Source of the DNA: Pseudomonadota bacterium
GTDB taxonomy: Bacteria > Pseudomonadota > Gammaproteobacteria > Burkholderiales > Burkholderiaceae_B
DNA: 51,282 nucleotides
NCBI GenBank assembly: GCA_023388835.1
Contig: JAEWFK010000057.1
Span: 1 to 51,282, forward strand
Direction: 5' to 3'
A model generated the notes under the pieces. The model saw only the letters and a list, made by a program, of their open reading frames with translations. It had not been told where the DNA came from and made no database searches. Positions 1 through 8,643 of this stretch are shown one piece after another. The first letter of the stretch is position 1. Each line of letters starts with the position of its first letter. Made by a program: the position numbers and the translations under genes.

Positions 1-473
1 GTCGGCTCAAAGGACACCTGCCGCACGGGCCCGACACCTGTGATGTCGCGGTGCGCGGCCACGTAGTCGTAAAGGCCTTCGCTATCGTTGGTGGCCAGGA
101 CAGGTGTTTCGACGGCGGCGCCGTCGGTGGCGGTGAAATACGGCAGCGCGACCCATGCAACGGCCGCCACGGCAGCGGCCGCGGCAAAGCCAGACAGTCC
201 GGCGCGCGCATAGCGGCGCAGGGGCTGTACCGGGGCCACGATAGGCGGTTCTTCATCGATGGCGCGACTGATGCGTGCGTATAGGAAATCACTGGGCTTG
301 ATGGCCAGTTCATCGCTGCGCAATACGTCGCCAATCATGTGGTAGGTGTCCCAGACCCTGCGCCCGTAGGGCGTGTCGAGGTCTTCCGTCCGTATGTCGG
401 CTTCCGCGTCGATCCAGGCGGAAATGGATGCTTCCAGGGAAGCCGGCTGTTCGTGCTCCTTGATCGCTTGCAT
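1..473 (-). CDS. rseA: RseA/MucA anti-sigma-E factor (3' end outside window)
   Basis: This is the single-pass inner-membrane anti-sigma factor that holds RpoE inactive until envelope stress triggers its proteolysis. The ATG at 473 follows a good AAGGAG, and that ribosome site contains the TAA stop of rpoE (TAAGGAG), so the two genes are translationally coupled. The first 80 residues form the cytoplasmic anti-sigma domain, with the family-like segment WDTYHMIGDVLR at 41-52. A hydrophobic Ala/Val-rich segment at about 92-112 is the membrane anchor and the periplasmic part follows. At least 157 codons are visible before the frame runs off the left edge, so mucB/rseB and a degP/mucD-like gene, expected next, cannot be seen. 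Identification rests on position, length, topology and the N-terminal motif. Confidence 0.88.
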   Translation of the reverse strand, partial: MQAIKEHEQPASLEASISAWIDAEADIRTEDLDTPYGRRVWDTYHMIGDVLRSDELAIKPSDFLYARISRAIDEEPPIVAPVQPLRRYARAGLSGFAAAAAVAAVAWVALPYFTATDGAAVETPVLATNDSEGLYDYVAAHRDITGVGPVRQVSFEP

Positions 474-486
474 CTCGAATGACTCC

Positions 487-1092
487 TTACCAGCGACGAT
501 CCGTGTAGGAATCGTCTCCCAATACCGATTTCAGCTGCGAGGCGATGGCCTCGCGGGCCCTGAAAATTCTTGAACGCACTGTTCCAATGGGACAGCCCAT
601 GGTCTGGGCGATGTCCTCATAGCTCATGCCTTCGATCTCACGCAGGAAAATTGCGGTGCGCAGATCCTCGGGGAGCGACTGCATGGCCGCATTGACCGTC
701 TCGGCAATCTGGCGACTGGCCAGCATCGATTCCGGCGTGCTGATGTCAGTTAGGTTGTCGATTTCGTCAAAAGTTTCACCCTCGCCGTTTTCAACGATCG
801 ATGAGGTGACGGGACGCCGGTTCCCGGCGGCCTGCCAGTTGCGCGCCGTGTTGATGGCGATACGATAGAGCCAGGTATAGAAGGCGCTGTCGCCGCGGAA
901 CTGCGGCAACGCGCGGTAAGCCTTGATGAAGGCTTCCTGGGCAACGTCTTCGATGTCACCAGGATCACGGATCATCCGCGACAGCAAACGCATGATCTTG
1001 CGCTGGTATTTCAGCACGAGCAGATCGAACGCGCGTTTATCCCCTCGCTGCACACGGGCCACGAGCGCTGCGTCGACGTCACGCTGGTTCAT
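487..1092 (-). CDS. rpoE: ECF sigma factor RpoE/AlgU (sigma-E)
   Basis: Extracytoplasmic-function sigma factor of 201 residues, the usual length, directing RNA polymerase to envelope-stress promoters. Region 2 spans about residues 20-90, with DIEDVAQEAFIKAYRALPQF and FYTWLYRIAINTARN; region 4 with its helix-turn-helix spans about 135-190 (LPEDLRTAIFLREIEGMSYE, then GTVRSRIFRARE). The ATG at 1092 overlaps the stop of the upstream YgfX-like gene by four bases (ATGA), and its own stop is built into the rseA ribosome site. Sigma-E genes usually autoregulate, but no separate sigma-E promoter was identified here. Assignment is very secure. Confidence 0.97.
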   Translation of the reverse strand: MNQRDVDAALVARVQRGDKRAFDLLVLKYQRKIMRLLSRMIRDPGDIEDVAQEAFIKAYRALPQFRGDSAFYTWLYRIAINTARNWQAAGNRRPVTSSIVENGEGETFDEIDNLTDISTPESMLASRQIAETVNAAMQSLPEDLRTAIFLREIEGMSYEDIAQTMGCPIGTVRSRIFRAREAIASQLKSVLGDDSYTDRRW

Positions 1093-1556
1093 GGAGCTTC
1101 CTTGTTCTGATGACCGTTCCCCCGGAAAGCGCTCGCCTGGGTATACAGGGCGAGCTCACTCCAGAGTGGGGCCGGAACGGCCGATTTCCAGACAACCACA
1201 TGCACGAAAGGCCCCGGCTCGGCTCGAGGCTGCAAGCGCAACGTCACCCATGCCGGACCACGCCACACATGGGTCAGCTCCATGATGCCCGGAAGCGCAT
1301 CCATGCGAAAGCCGGCCGCCGCTCTGTCCCAATACAGGGTTCGCGCGCCGCAACCGCCTTCCCGTACCAGACGGAACACGAGCAGTAAGATGGCAAGCAG
1401 AAGGCAGGAATAGGCAGAGAGGTTCCATGCCGCGCCTCTCAGAGCAAGAGTGATGGCGGCATGCACGATGCAGAGAGTGCCCAGGGTGAGCAGCGCCGCC
1501 CTTGCAACGCCCGCCATGGGCGTTGCTTTTGTGGACCAGGCGGCGGAGGCGCTCAA
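1089..1556 (-). CDS. YgfX-like small membrane protein
   Basis: A protein of about 155 residues with two hydrophobic segments near the N terminus (about 20-40 and 47-62) and a soluble C-terminal half containing WDRAAAGFRM and VVVWKSAVPAPLWSELALY. That layout (short double-membrane hairpin, then a small domain ending in a loosely conserved pattern) resembles the YgfX/CptA family, often found beside sigma-E genes in proteobacteria. The link is weak at sequence level and inferred mainly from topology and position. The listed start is a TTG at 1556, 14 bases after the fabF stop and with only a weak GGAA ahead. An ATG at 1517 is the alternative but has no ribosome site. The stop overlaps the rpoE start, so co-expression with rpoE is likely. 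Confidence 0.55.
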   Translation of the reverse strand: MSASAAWSTKATPMAGVARAALLTLGTLCIVHAAITLALRGAAWNLSAYSCLLLAILLLVFRLVREGGCGARTLYWDRAAAGFRMDALPGIMELTHVWRGPAWVTLRLQPRAEPGPFVHVVVWKSAVPAPLWSELALYTQASAFRGNGHQNKEAP

Positions 1557-1570
1557 CCCCGGGGTTCCGG

Positions 1571-2800
1571 TCAGAGCCGGCGTACGACCATCGAGCCGTT
1601 GGTGCCGCCAAAGCCGAACGAGTTCGACAGCGCGACATCGATCTTCATGTCACGCGCAGCGTTCGCGCAGTAGTCCAGATCGCATTCGGGATCCTGCGTG
1701 AAGATATTGATGGTCGGCGGCGAAATCTGGCGATGCACCGCGAGTGTGGTGAACACGGCTTCGATACCGCCGGCTGCCCCCAGCAAGTGGCCGGTCATGG
1801 ACTTCGTGGAATTGACGACCAGCTTGTGCGCGTGGTCGCCCATTGCCAGCTTTAGAGCCACGGTCTCGTTGCGGTCGCCCAGCGGCGTGGACGTGCCATG
1901 CGCATTCACATAGTCGATGTCCTGCGGATTGACGCCGGCATTGCGCAAGGCGTGGACCATGCCGCGGCGCGGGCCGTCGCTGTCGGGCGATGTAATATGG
2001 TGGGCATCGGAGCTCATGCCGTATCCGGCGAATTCGCCATAAATGCGCGCGCCGCGCTTGCGCGCGTGTTCATACTCTTCGAGCACCAGCACGCCCGCGC
2101 CCTCGCCCAGTACGAAGCCGTCGCGATCGATGTCCCACGGACGCGATGCCGTCGTGGGATCGTCGTTACGGGTGGACAGCGCACGCATGGCCGCGAAACC
2201 GCCCACGCCCAGCGGCGACACAGTCGATTCCGTTCCTCCGGCGACCATCACGTCAGCGTCTCCGTATTCGATGAGACGCGCGGCGTCGCCGATGGAATGC
2301 AGGCCGGTGGTGCAGGCCGAGACGACCGCGTAGGTCGGACCCTTCAGGCCGAGCATGATGGACAGCTGCCCGGATACCAGGTTGATCAGCGATGCGGGGA
2401 CGAAGAACGGCGAGATGCGTCGCGCGCCGCGATCCATGTACTCGACCTGCTGCTCTTCGATGCGCGGCAGCCCGCCGATACCCGAGCCGATGATGGAACC
2501 GATGCGGTCAGCGTTGGACTCGTTGATCTCGAGGCCCGAATCGCGCCACGCCTGTACGCCCGCGGCAATACCGTAATGGATGAATGTATCCATGGTCTTG
2601 GCCTCTTTGGCCGACAGGTATTGCGTGATGTCGAAATCCTTGACCTCGCCCGCGATCTGGGCGTTGAAGGGCGAAGGGTCGAAACGCGTGATGCGGCTGA
2701 TCCCGGAGCGACCATTGACGAGATTGTCCCATGCGGTATCTATATCGTTGCCGACCGGCGAAACAATACCAAGACCGGTTATGACGACACGTCGTTTCAC
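1571..2800 (-). CDS. fabF: beta-ketoacyl-ACP synthase II
   Basis: FabF condenses malonyl-ACP with acyl-ACP in the elongation cycle of type II fatty acid synthesis in the cytoplasm. The protein has 409 residues and shows the full KAS Cys-His-His triad: Cys163 in VVSACTTGLHS, His301 in VNAHGTSTPLGD and His338 in KSMTGHLLGAAGG. Translation starts at a GTG at 2800, chosen because AGGAG lies six bases upstream and the next residues (KRRVVITGLG) are the family's N terminus. It is the last fab gene of the block, with acpP 155 bases upstream. No clear terminator separates it from the YgfX-like gene and rpoE, so read-through into the sigma-E genes is plausible. Confidence 0.98.
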   Translation of the reverse strand: MKRRVVITGLGIVSPVGNDIDTAWDNLVNGRSGISRITRFDPSPFNAQIAGEVKDFDITQYLSAKEAKTMDTFIHYGIAAGVQAWRDSGLEINESNADRIGSIIGSGIGGLPRIEEQQVEYMDRGARRISPFFVPASLINLVSGQLSIMLGLKGPTYAVVSACTTGLHSIGDAARLIEYGDADVMVAGGTESTVSPLGVGGFAAMRALSTRNDDPTTASRPWDIDRDGFVLGEGAGVLVLEEYEHARKRGARIYGEFAGYGMSSDAHHITSPDSDGPRRGMVHALRNAGVNPQDIDYVNAHGTSTPLGDRNETVALKLAMGDHAHKLVVNSTKSMTGHLLGAAGGIEAVFTTLAVHRQISPPTINIFTQDPECDLDYCANAARDMKIDVALSNSFGFGGTNGSMVVRRL

Positions 2801-2955
2801 GGGTGACTCCTAAATAAAAAAAGCGGTTCGAAGTGGCAGACGAGCCCTGTCGTCAACCCACAGGAGGATTGACCCTGACCCGGGACTGCCCCTTGGAAAC
2901 CGCCTTGAGGTAGCGCCGCGCACAGCCGGCGTGCGCCAACCTGGAAAGATTGAAT

Positions 2956-3195
2956 TTACTGCTTGCTGTGCGAGGTGATGTAATCGACTGCTTGCTGAAC
3001 CGTCGTGATCTTCTCGGCTTCTTCGTCGGGAATCTCAGTTTCGAATTCATCTTCGAGTGCCATCACGAGCTCGACCATATCGAGCGAATCGGCACCGAGG
3101 TCGTCAAGAAAGGAAGATTCGTTCTTGATCTCGGCTTCGTTGACGCCAAGTTGTTCAGCGACGATCTTCTTGACGCGCTGTTCGATGCTTTCCAT
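2956..3195 (-). CDS. acpP: acyl carrier protein
   Basis: Acidic 79-residue acyl carrier protein that carries growing fatty acids on a 4'-phosphopantetheine arm. The attachment serine is Ser37 in the DSL motif of GADSLDMVELVMALEDEF. The start is the ATG at 3195, with GGAG nine bases ahead. The open frame continues 40 codons upstream, but that extension is not ACP-like and is rejected. It lies between fabG and fabF, the usual order. The roughly 115-base spacer from fabG may hold its own promoter or a processing site, consistent with the high ACP level cells need, but none was identified. Confidence 0.98.
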   Translation of the reverse strand: MESIEQRVKKIVAEQLGVNEAEIKNESSFLDDLGADSLDMVELVMALEDEFETEIPDEEAEKITTVQQAVDYITSHSKQ

Positions 3196-3311
3196 GCAGA
3201 TCTCCAAGTAGGGAAAATTCCCGCGAATTATAGCCAAACAACTATTGTATGGGGTGTTGGGCTGGACAAAAAACGGTTGGGGCGATTCTACCCTACCCCG
3301 CCCGCAAGCGT

Positions 3312-4055
3312 TCACATATACATGCCGCCATTCACATGCAAAGTTGTGCCGGTTATGTACGCCGCCTGAGCCCCGGCCAGGAAAGCCACTGCGTTGGCGA
3401 TGTCGGCCGGCGCACCCATGCGGCCCAGCGGAATCTGCGACAGGATGGATGAGGTCTGGCTTTCATCGAGCGCACGGGTCATGTCGGTTTCAATGAAGCC
3501 GGGCGCCACGCAGTTCACCGTAATATTGCGGCTGCCCAGCTCACGAGCCAGTGCGCGGCTCATGCCCGCGACACCGGCCTTGGCCGCTGCATAGTTCGAC
3601 TGCCCCGGGTTGCCGCTGGAACCGATCACCGACGTAATGTTGATGATACGCCCCCAGCGGGCCTTCATCATGGGCCGGATGACCGCGCGCGAAAGCCGGA
3701 ACACGGCCGAGAGATTGGTATCGATCACCGACTGCCAATCGTCGTCCTTCAGGCGCATCGCAAGATTATCGCGCGTGATGCCTGCATTGTTCACCAGGAT
3801 ATGCGGGCCGCCGTCCTGCTTGCCCAGCTCGCCGACCAAGGCCTCGCAGGCCTGCGCATCATTCACATTCAGAACGACCGAGCGGCCGCCCAAAGGCGCC
3901 AGGAATTCCTCGATGCTGCGAGCGCCGTTTTCGGAGGTGGCAGTCCCCACCACCGTGGCGCCGCGTGTCGCCAACTCAAGGGCAATGGCCTTGCCGATGC
4001 CGCGCGTTGCGCCGGTTACCAGGGCAAGCTTGCCTTGTAGTTCTTTTTCCTGCAT
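3312..4055 (-). CDS. fabG: 3-oxoacyl-ACP reductase
   Basis: NADPH-dependent reductase of the fatty acid elongation cycle, a short-chain dehydrogenase of 247 residues. The cofactor motif TGATRGIG lies at 14-21, NNAG at 89-92, and the catalytic set is Ser142, Tyr155 and Lys159 (NYAAAK). The ATG at 4055 is chosen over an upstream extension of the frame because AAGGG precedes it and MQEKELQGKLALVTGA is the expected N terminus. It starts four bases after the fabD stop. It is the housekeeping fabG; the two SDR genes at 17302 and 22999 are more divergent. Confidence 0.97.
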   Translation of the reverse strand: MQEKELQGKLALVTGATRGIGKAIALELATRGATVVGTATSENGARSIEEFLAPLGGRSVVLNVNDAQACEALVGELGKQDGGPHILVNNAGITRDNLAMRLKDDDWQSVIDTNLSAVFRLSRAVIRPMMKARWGRIINITSVIGSSGNPGQSNYAAAKAGVAGMSRALARELGSRNITVNCVAPGFIETDMTRALDESQTSSILSQIPLGRMGAPADIANAVAFLAGAQAAYITGTTLHVNGGMYM

Positions 4056-4059
4056 GAAT

Positions 4060-4992
4060 TCACCCTTGAAGAAGGTCGAGAGCCGCCTGCAGCGAAGCAG
4101 GATCGGTGATCGCAAGGCCCACGAGGTCCTTGTCGATTCGTTTGGTCAGGCCATTCAGCACTTTGCCGGGTCCGCATTCCACGATGTGGGTGACACCCTG
4201 CGCCTTCATGGCTTGTACGGTCTCGACCCAGCGAACCGGGTGCCAGGCCTGACGCACCAATGCGTCGCGGATGGCTGCGGGGTCGGTCTGCGTCGCGACA
4301 TCCACGTTGTTGATGACGGGAACGGACGGCTCGTTCACGGCGATGCCGGCAAGCGCTGACTGAAGGACGTCTGCGGCCGGCTTCAGCAGGCTCGAATGAA
4401 AAGGGGCCGACACAGGAAGCAGCAGTGCGCGCTTGGCGCCTTTTTCCTTGGCGAGTTCGCAAGCGCGTTCCACCGCCGACTTATGCCCGGCAATGACGAC
4501 TTGCGCCGGTGCGTTGAAATTTACGGCTTCCACAATTTCGGTGCCCGAGGCCTGAGCACACAGCGCCAGGACGTCTTCATCGCTCAATCCCAGGACCGCG
4601 GCCATCGCGCCCGTGCCCACAGGCACAGCGGCCTGCATGGCGTCGGCCCGAACGCGCACAATGCGAACGGCGTCTGCCAGACTCATAGACCCGGCCGCCG
4701 TGAGCGCCGAATACTCGCCCAGGCTATGGCCCGCCATGACAGCCGGCTCGGCGCCGCCCGCTGCGCGCCAGGCTGCATAGGTGGCGACGGCGGATGCAAG
4801 CATCACGGGCTGGGTATTCGTGGTCAGATTGAGGTCGTCGGCCGGACCTTCCGAAATCAGCTCGGCCAGGTCCTGGCCCAGCGCTTCGGAGGCCTGTTCC
4901 AGAGTCTGACGCACGGCTGCATCATCCGCCCAGGCATTGAGCATGCCGACCGACTGCGATCCCTGTCCGGGAAACACGAATGCAATTTTCAT
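4060..4992 (-). CDS. fabD: malonyl-CoA:ACP transacylase
   Basis: FabD moves the malonyl group from CoA to ACP to supply fatty acid elongation. The protein has 310 residues. The nucleophile is Ser90 in AGHSLGEYSAL and the partner is His199 in VSAPFHSSLL; the oxyanion motif FPGQGSQ lies at 7-13. The ATG at 4992 gives the typical MKIAFVFPGQGS start. The longer frame adds 55 low-complexity residues overlapping fabH and is rejected. The ribosome site is weak, and coupling to fabH, which ends about 60 bases upstream, is likely. Confidence 0.97.
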   Translation of the reverse strand: MKIAFVFPGQGSQSVGMLNAWADDAAVRQTLEQASEALGQDLAELISEGPADDLNLTTNTQPVMLASAVATYAAWRAAGGAEPAVMAGHSLGEYSALTAAGSMSLADAVRIVRVRADAMQAAVPVGTGAMAAVLGLSDEDVLALCAQASGTEIVEAVNFNAPAQVVIAGHKSAVERACELAKEKGAKRALLLPVSAPFHSSLLKPAADVLQSALAGIAVNEPSVPVINNVDVATQTDPAAIRDALVRQAWHPVRWVETVQAMKAQGVTHIVECGPGKVLNGLTKRIDKDLVGLAITDPASLQAALDLLQG

Positions 4993-5053
4993 GGCTTGAT
5001 TCTTGTATGAGTTGGAACGATTGCCGCACGCGGCACGAGTAGGCACCGCCCGG

Positions 5054-6028
5054 CTACATGCGCGCCAGCACGGAGCCCCAGGTGAAGCCGCCGCCCACGC
5101 CTTGCATGAGGACGAGGTCGCCAGACTTGATACGGCCGTCGCGTCGCGCCGCGTCAAAGGCCAGAGGCACGCTGGCGGCCGAGGTATTGGCGTGCCGGTC
5201 GACGGTCACCACCACTTTTTCTTCAGGCATGCCGAGCTTGCGGCCCAGGAAATTGATGATGCGGACGTTGGCCTGGTGCGGAACCATCCAGTCAATGTCT
5301 TGCAGGGACACACCGGCCCGTTCGCAAACGCTTTGCGCTGAGGCCGCCAAGGAAGTCACCGCCAGCTTGAACACTGCCTGACCGTCCATGCGCAGGAACG
5401 GATCGCCGGTGACCTGGCCGCCGACGACGTTGCCCGCGGCGTGGAGGATTTTCATCTGGCTGCCGTCAGCGTTCAACTGCGCTTCGAGGATGCCGGGCTC
5501 TTCGGATGCGCGCAGCACCACTGCGCCGGCACCGTCGCCGAACAGGACGCAGGTACCGCGATCATTCCAATCCAGGATTCCCGAGAAGACTTCGGCGCCG
5601 ATCACCAGCGCTGTTGTCGCGCGCCCGGCACGGATGAAGGTTTCAGCGGTGGTGAGCGCATAGACGAAGCCGCTGCAGACGGCTTGAACGTCGAAGGCGG
5701 CCGCGGCCTTGTTTCCCAGTTGCGCCTGGACCAGGCAGGCCGTGCTGGGGAAAATGAAATCGGGAGTGGAAGTGGCCAGGACGATGAGATCGACTTCGGA
5801 AGCGTCAACCCCTGCATCGGCCAAGGCGCGCCTGGCAGCCTCGGTCGCGAGCTGGCTGGTGGTCACGCCGGCATCGGCCAGATGACGCTGGCGGATACCG
5901 GTGCGTTCGGTGATCCAAGCGTCTGAAGTTTCAATCTGCCGAGTCGCCAGATCGGCCGCCAGTTCGTCGTTGGAGACCACGCGGGGCGGCAGATAGCCGC
6001 CTGAACCGATTATCTTGGCATAAGGCAT
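5054..6028 (-). CDS. fabH: beta-ketoacyl-ACP synthase III
   Basis: FabH starts fatty acid synthesis by condensing acetyl-CoA with malonyl-ACP. The protein has 324 residues, with the catalytic triad Cys118 (AVCSGF), His251 (VPHQAN) and Asn281 (HANTSAAS). The C-terminal GGGFTWGSVLARM is typical. The ATG at 6028 is preceded by GGAAG. It lies directly downstream of plsX, the usual proteobacterial arrangement linking phospholipid and fatty acid synthesis. Confidence 0.98.
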   Translation of the reverse strand: MPYAKIIGSGGYLPPRVVSNDELAADLATRQIETSDAWITERTGIRQRHLADAGVTTSQLATEAARRALADAGVDASEVDLIVLATSTPDFIFPSTACLVQAQLGNKAAAAFDVQAVCSGFVYALTTAETFIRAGRATTALVIGAEVFSGILDWNDRGTCVLFGDGAGAVVLRASEEPGILEAQLNADGSQMKILHAAGNVVGGQVTGDPFLRMDGQAVFKLAVTSLAASAQSVCERAGVSLQDIDWMVPHQANVRIINFLGRKLGMPEEKVVVTVDRHANTSAASVPLAFDAARRDGRIKSGDLVLMQGVGGGFTWGSVLARM

Positions 6029-6065
6029 AGTGTGCTTCCAGGCTCCGCGCTTGCGCTGCTGCGCT

Positions 6066-7130
6066 CTAGGCGGGTGTTTCGTCAGAGGTGTTCACCGCAG
6101 CCGTCTGCATGCGCTCGCGCAGGTGCGCGATGGCCTGTGTCGTGCCTGCGAGCAGGCCGTTGTGAACCGCTTCACGCGTGCGCTGGAGTGCATGGCCGAA
6201 GGCATAGGCATCGGCGGAGCCGTGGCTCTTGATGACGATGCCGCGCAGTCCCAGCAGCGCCGCGCCATTATAGCGACGATTATCGACCTTATCGCGCAGC
6301 CGGTTGAGCACCGGCCGGGCCACCATGCCGGCGCCCATGGAGAAGACATCGCGCGTGAATTCTGCCCGCAGCATCGAGGCGACCATCTTTGCGACGCCCT
6401 CTATGGACTTCAGGACCACGTTGCCGACGAAGCCGTCGCAAACGATCACGTCCACCGTGCCCTTGCAGATGTCGTCGCCTTCAACGTTGCCATGGAAGTT
6501 GAGCCCGCTCTTGCGCAAGAGTTCCGCGGCCTGCTTGACGACTTCATTGCCCTTGATGACTTCTTCGCCGATGTTCAGCAGACCCACTGTTGGCTGCCGT
6601 CGCTGGTCGAGTGCGCCGACCAGGGCGGTACCCATGATGGCGAACTGAAGAAGGTGCTCGGCCGAGCAGTCCACGTTCGCTCCCAGGTCGAGCACGGTGG
6701 TGGCGCCGCCCTTCACATTGGGAATCGAAGTGGAAATAGCCGGACGGTCGATGCCGTCTAGTGTCTTGAGCAGATAGCGCGACACGGCCATGAGCGCACC
6801 GGTGTTGCCCGCGGAAACGCAGGCATCGGCACGACCGTCCTTCACCGCCTGGATGGCGACGCGCATGGACGAGTCCTTCTTGCGCCGCAAGGCGACCTCG
6901 ACCGTGTCGTCCATGAGGATGACTTCGGAGGCCGGCAGGATCTCGAATCGGCTTTCGTGGCCTACCTTCTCGGTGTCCAGCGCCTGCCGGATGGCTTCGG
7001 CGTTGCCCGAGAGCAAAAAGTGCGTGTCGGGATGCTGCCTGGAAAATTGCACGACAGCGGGAATGGTGACCGGCAAGCCGTGGTCACCGCCCATGCAATC
7101 GACCGCTATGCGTATGGATGCCGTAGACAT
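6066..7130 (-). CDS. plsX: phosphate acyltransferase PlsX
   Basis: PlsX makes acyl-phosphate from acyl-ACP, the first committed step toward phosphatidic acid in the PlsX/PlsY route. The protein has 354 residues and begins with the family signature IRIAVDCMGGDHG; VSAGNTGALMA and VCDGFVGNVVLKS are further conserved blocks. It lies between rpmF and fabH as in many proteobacteria. The ATG at 7130 has no strong ribosome site, and coupling to rpmF, whose stop is 46 bases upstream, may matter. Confidence 0.97.
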   Translation of the reverse strand: MSTASIRIAVDCMGGDHGLPVTIPAVVQFSRQHPDTHFLLSGNAEAIRQALDTEKVGHESRFEILPASEVILMDDTVEVALRRKKDSSMRVAIQAVKDGRADACVSAGNTGALMAVSRYLLKTLDGIDRPAISTSIPNVKGGATTVLDLGANVDCSAEHLLQFAIMGTALVGALDQRRQPTVGLLNIGEEVIKGNEVVKQAAELLRKSGLNFHGNVEGDDICKGTVDVIVCDGFVGNVVLKSIEGVAKMVASMLRAEFTRDVFSMGAGMVARPVLNRLRDKVDNRRYNGAALLGLRGIVIKSHGSADAYAFGHALQRTREAVHNGLLAGTTQAIAHLRERMQTAAVNTSDETPA

Positions 7131-7176
7131 CTAGGATGGAATTCCCAGCCGCTTACGAAGCTGCGCGAACGAGGAA

Positions 7177-7359
7177 TTACTCGTCGTTCTTGGTCTTGAG
7201 GATCTTGCGGCCACGGTAGAAGCCATTGGGGCTGATGTGGTGACGCAGGTGCAGCTCGCCCGTGGTCGGCTCGATTGCCGTGGGGGGCGTGGTCAGAAAA
7301 TCGTGCGAACGGTGCATGCCGCGCTTCGACGGACTTTTCTTGTTTTGCTGAACGGCCAT
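7177..7359 (-). CDS. rpmF: 50S ribosomal protein L32
   Basis: Small basic protein of the large ribosomal subunit, 60 residues, beginning MAVQQNKKSPSKRGMHRSHD, the standard L32 start. It lacks the Zn-binding cysteines found in some L32 proteins, which is normal for proteobacterial versions. AGGAGT precedes the ATG at 7359. The yceD-rpmF-plsX order matches the classic operon that couples ribosome and lipid production. Confidence 0.97.
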   Translation of the reverse strand: MAVQQNKKSPSKRGMHRSHDFLTTPPTAIEPTTGELHLRHHISPNGFYRGRKILKTKNDE

Positions 7360-7375
7360 GATGACTCCTGTTAGA

Positions 7376-7897
7376 TCAATCTTTCTTCAGTTCCGCCAGC
7401 ACCGCAAAGGGCGATGGGCGGCGATTATCGCTGCTTTCGTCTGTTTCCAGTGCGTCGGGCAACGACGGACAAACCTCGTGCTTGGGCACATAGGGCAAAG
7501 CCAGGATCAGCTCGTCTTCGATGAGCGACAGCACATCAAAATGGGTGGATCCCAGCACTTGATCCGGGAGTTCCGGATCGTCTTCCAAATTCTCTTCGGC
7601 TTCGAGCTCGGCTTCTGTTTCAACCAGCTGCAAACGGCTTTGCGCTTGCAGTGGAAGATCGAAGTCGCCTAGGCAGCGCTGGCATTCCAGCGTGACGACC
7701 GCTTGCGCCCACAGATTCAGGTAGCGCCGGCCCACGCTGTCGGTCTGGCCGGAAACCCGCCAATCGACCACGCGTTCAGGCTGTTCGGGCAAGCCCGAGA
7801 GCAAACGGGTAAAACCGGAAAGAGAAGCCGTACCTGCAAGCTCGCGCTCTGAGCGGGCAAGCTCCCAAGTATCCACCTGCGAAGTCGCCTTGCGCAT
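7376..7897 (-). CDS. yceD: YceD/DUF177 family protein
   Basis: Protein of 173 residues in the DUF177/YceD family, almost always encoded next to rpmF. Visible marks are the CxxC pair in LECQRCLGDFDLPL at about 83-91, a third Cys in KHEVCPS, and an acidic middle (about 105-125). Family members have been linked to 23S rRNA accumulation in plants and bacteria; that role is taken from the family and not shown here. It is the first gene of the minus-strand lipid block and its upstream region faces maf. Confidence 0.93.
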   Translation of the reverse strand: MRKATSQVDTWELARSERELAGTASLSGFTRLLSGLPEQPERVVDWRVSGQTDSVGRRYLNLWAQAVVTLECQRCLGDFDLPLQAQSRLQLVETEAELEAEENLEDDPELPDQVLGSTHFDVLSLIEDELILALPYVPKHEVCPSLPDALETDESSDNRRPSPFAVLAELKKD

Positions 7898-7928
7898 TTT
7901 ACTCTTGCTCCCTGCCTCGCCGCCAAAG

Positions 7929-7961
7929 CCTGCGCAGCTATTTGCCCTGCGCAGCTATTGC
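7929..7961. repeat. 18-base-period direct repeat upstream of yceD operon
   Basis: Two copies of CTGCGCAGCTATT start at 7930 and 7948, in phase at 18 bases, inside the 152-base divergent gap between yceD and maf. A repeat in a divergent promoter gap could bind a regulator or be a chance duplication. No convincing -35/-10 pair for either gene could be assigned in this gap. Confidence 0.5.
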
Positions 7962-8049
7962 GTAAGGCCAGTATCACGCACGAAGAAAACGTAGAATAAT
8001 AGCTGTTTGGCGCTCTACCAGTCAATTCCACACAGCCATCAGTCACCCC

Positions 8050-8643
8050 ATGCGTCTCATTCTAGCCTCAAGCTCGCCCTATCGTCAGGACATGCTCAAG
8101 CGCCTGAGCATTCCCTTCACCGCCATTGCGCCCCAGGTCGATGAAACTCCACAAGCCGGCGAAACGCCCGCCGCACTGGCCCTGCGCTTATCGCAAGCCA
8201 AAGCCGCCGCCGTCGCCGCCCTGCATCCGGGCGCACTGGTCATCGGCTCGGACCAGGTCGCCACCTTCGACGGCCGCGCTATCGGCAAGCCGGGCAACCA
8301 CGAAGCCGCCCGCGCCCAGTTGCTCTTGCTGAGCGGACGCAGCGTTGAATTCCACAGTGCGCTCTGCATCACCGACGGGATACGCGAAGAATGCGCCGAC
8401 ATCGTAACCACCTGCCGTTTCCGTACACTGGGCGCTGATGAAATCGAGCACTATCTTCTGCATGAGCGTCCTTACGATACCGCCGGCAGCGCCAAGGCCG
8501 AGGGCCTGGGTATCGCTCTGATGGAAGCCATGCATTCTGACGACCCCACAGCCATCATCGGACTGCCTCTGATCGCCCTCTCGCGCATGCTGCGCGGCTT
8601 TGGCCTCAACCCGCTGCTGGCGGCCACCGGAGCACAAGCTTGA
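8050..8643 (+). CDS. yceF: Maf/YceF nucleotide pyrophosphatase (probably m7GTP-type)
   Basis: House-cleaning nucleotide pyrophosphatase of the Maf fold, 197 residues, which hydrolyses noncanonical nucleoside triphosphates. The N-terminal LILASSSPYR loop and the catalytic Asp68 in VIGSDQV are visible; VDETP and IIGLPLIALSRMLR fit the YceF subgroup, known for 7-methyl-GTP activity, better than the YhdE subgroup (dTTP/UTP). The gene is divergent from yceD-rpmF, a frequent neighbour. No good ribosome site is seen, and the ATG at 8050 is fixed by the conserved N terminus. Confidence 0.92.
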   Translation: MRLILASSSPYRQDMLKRLSIPFTAIAPQVDETPQAGETPAALALRLSQAKAAAVAALHPGALVIGSDQVATFDGRAIGKPGNHEAARAQLLLLSGRSVEFHSALCITDGIREECADIVTTCRFRTLGADEIEHYLLHERPYDTAGSAKAEGLGIALMEAMHSDDPTAIIGLPLIALSRMLRGFGLNPLLAATGAQA

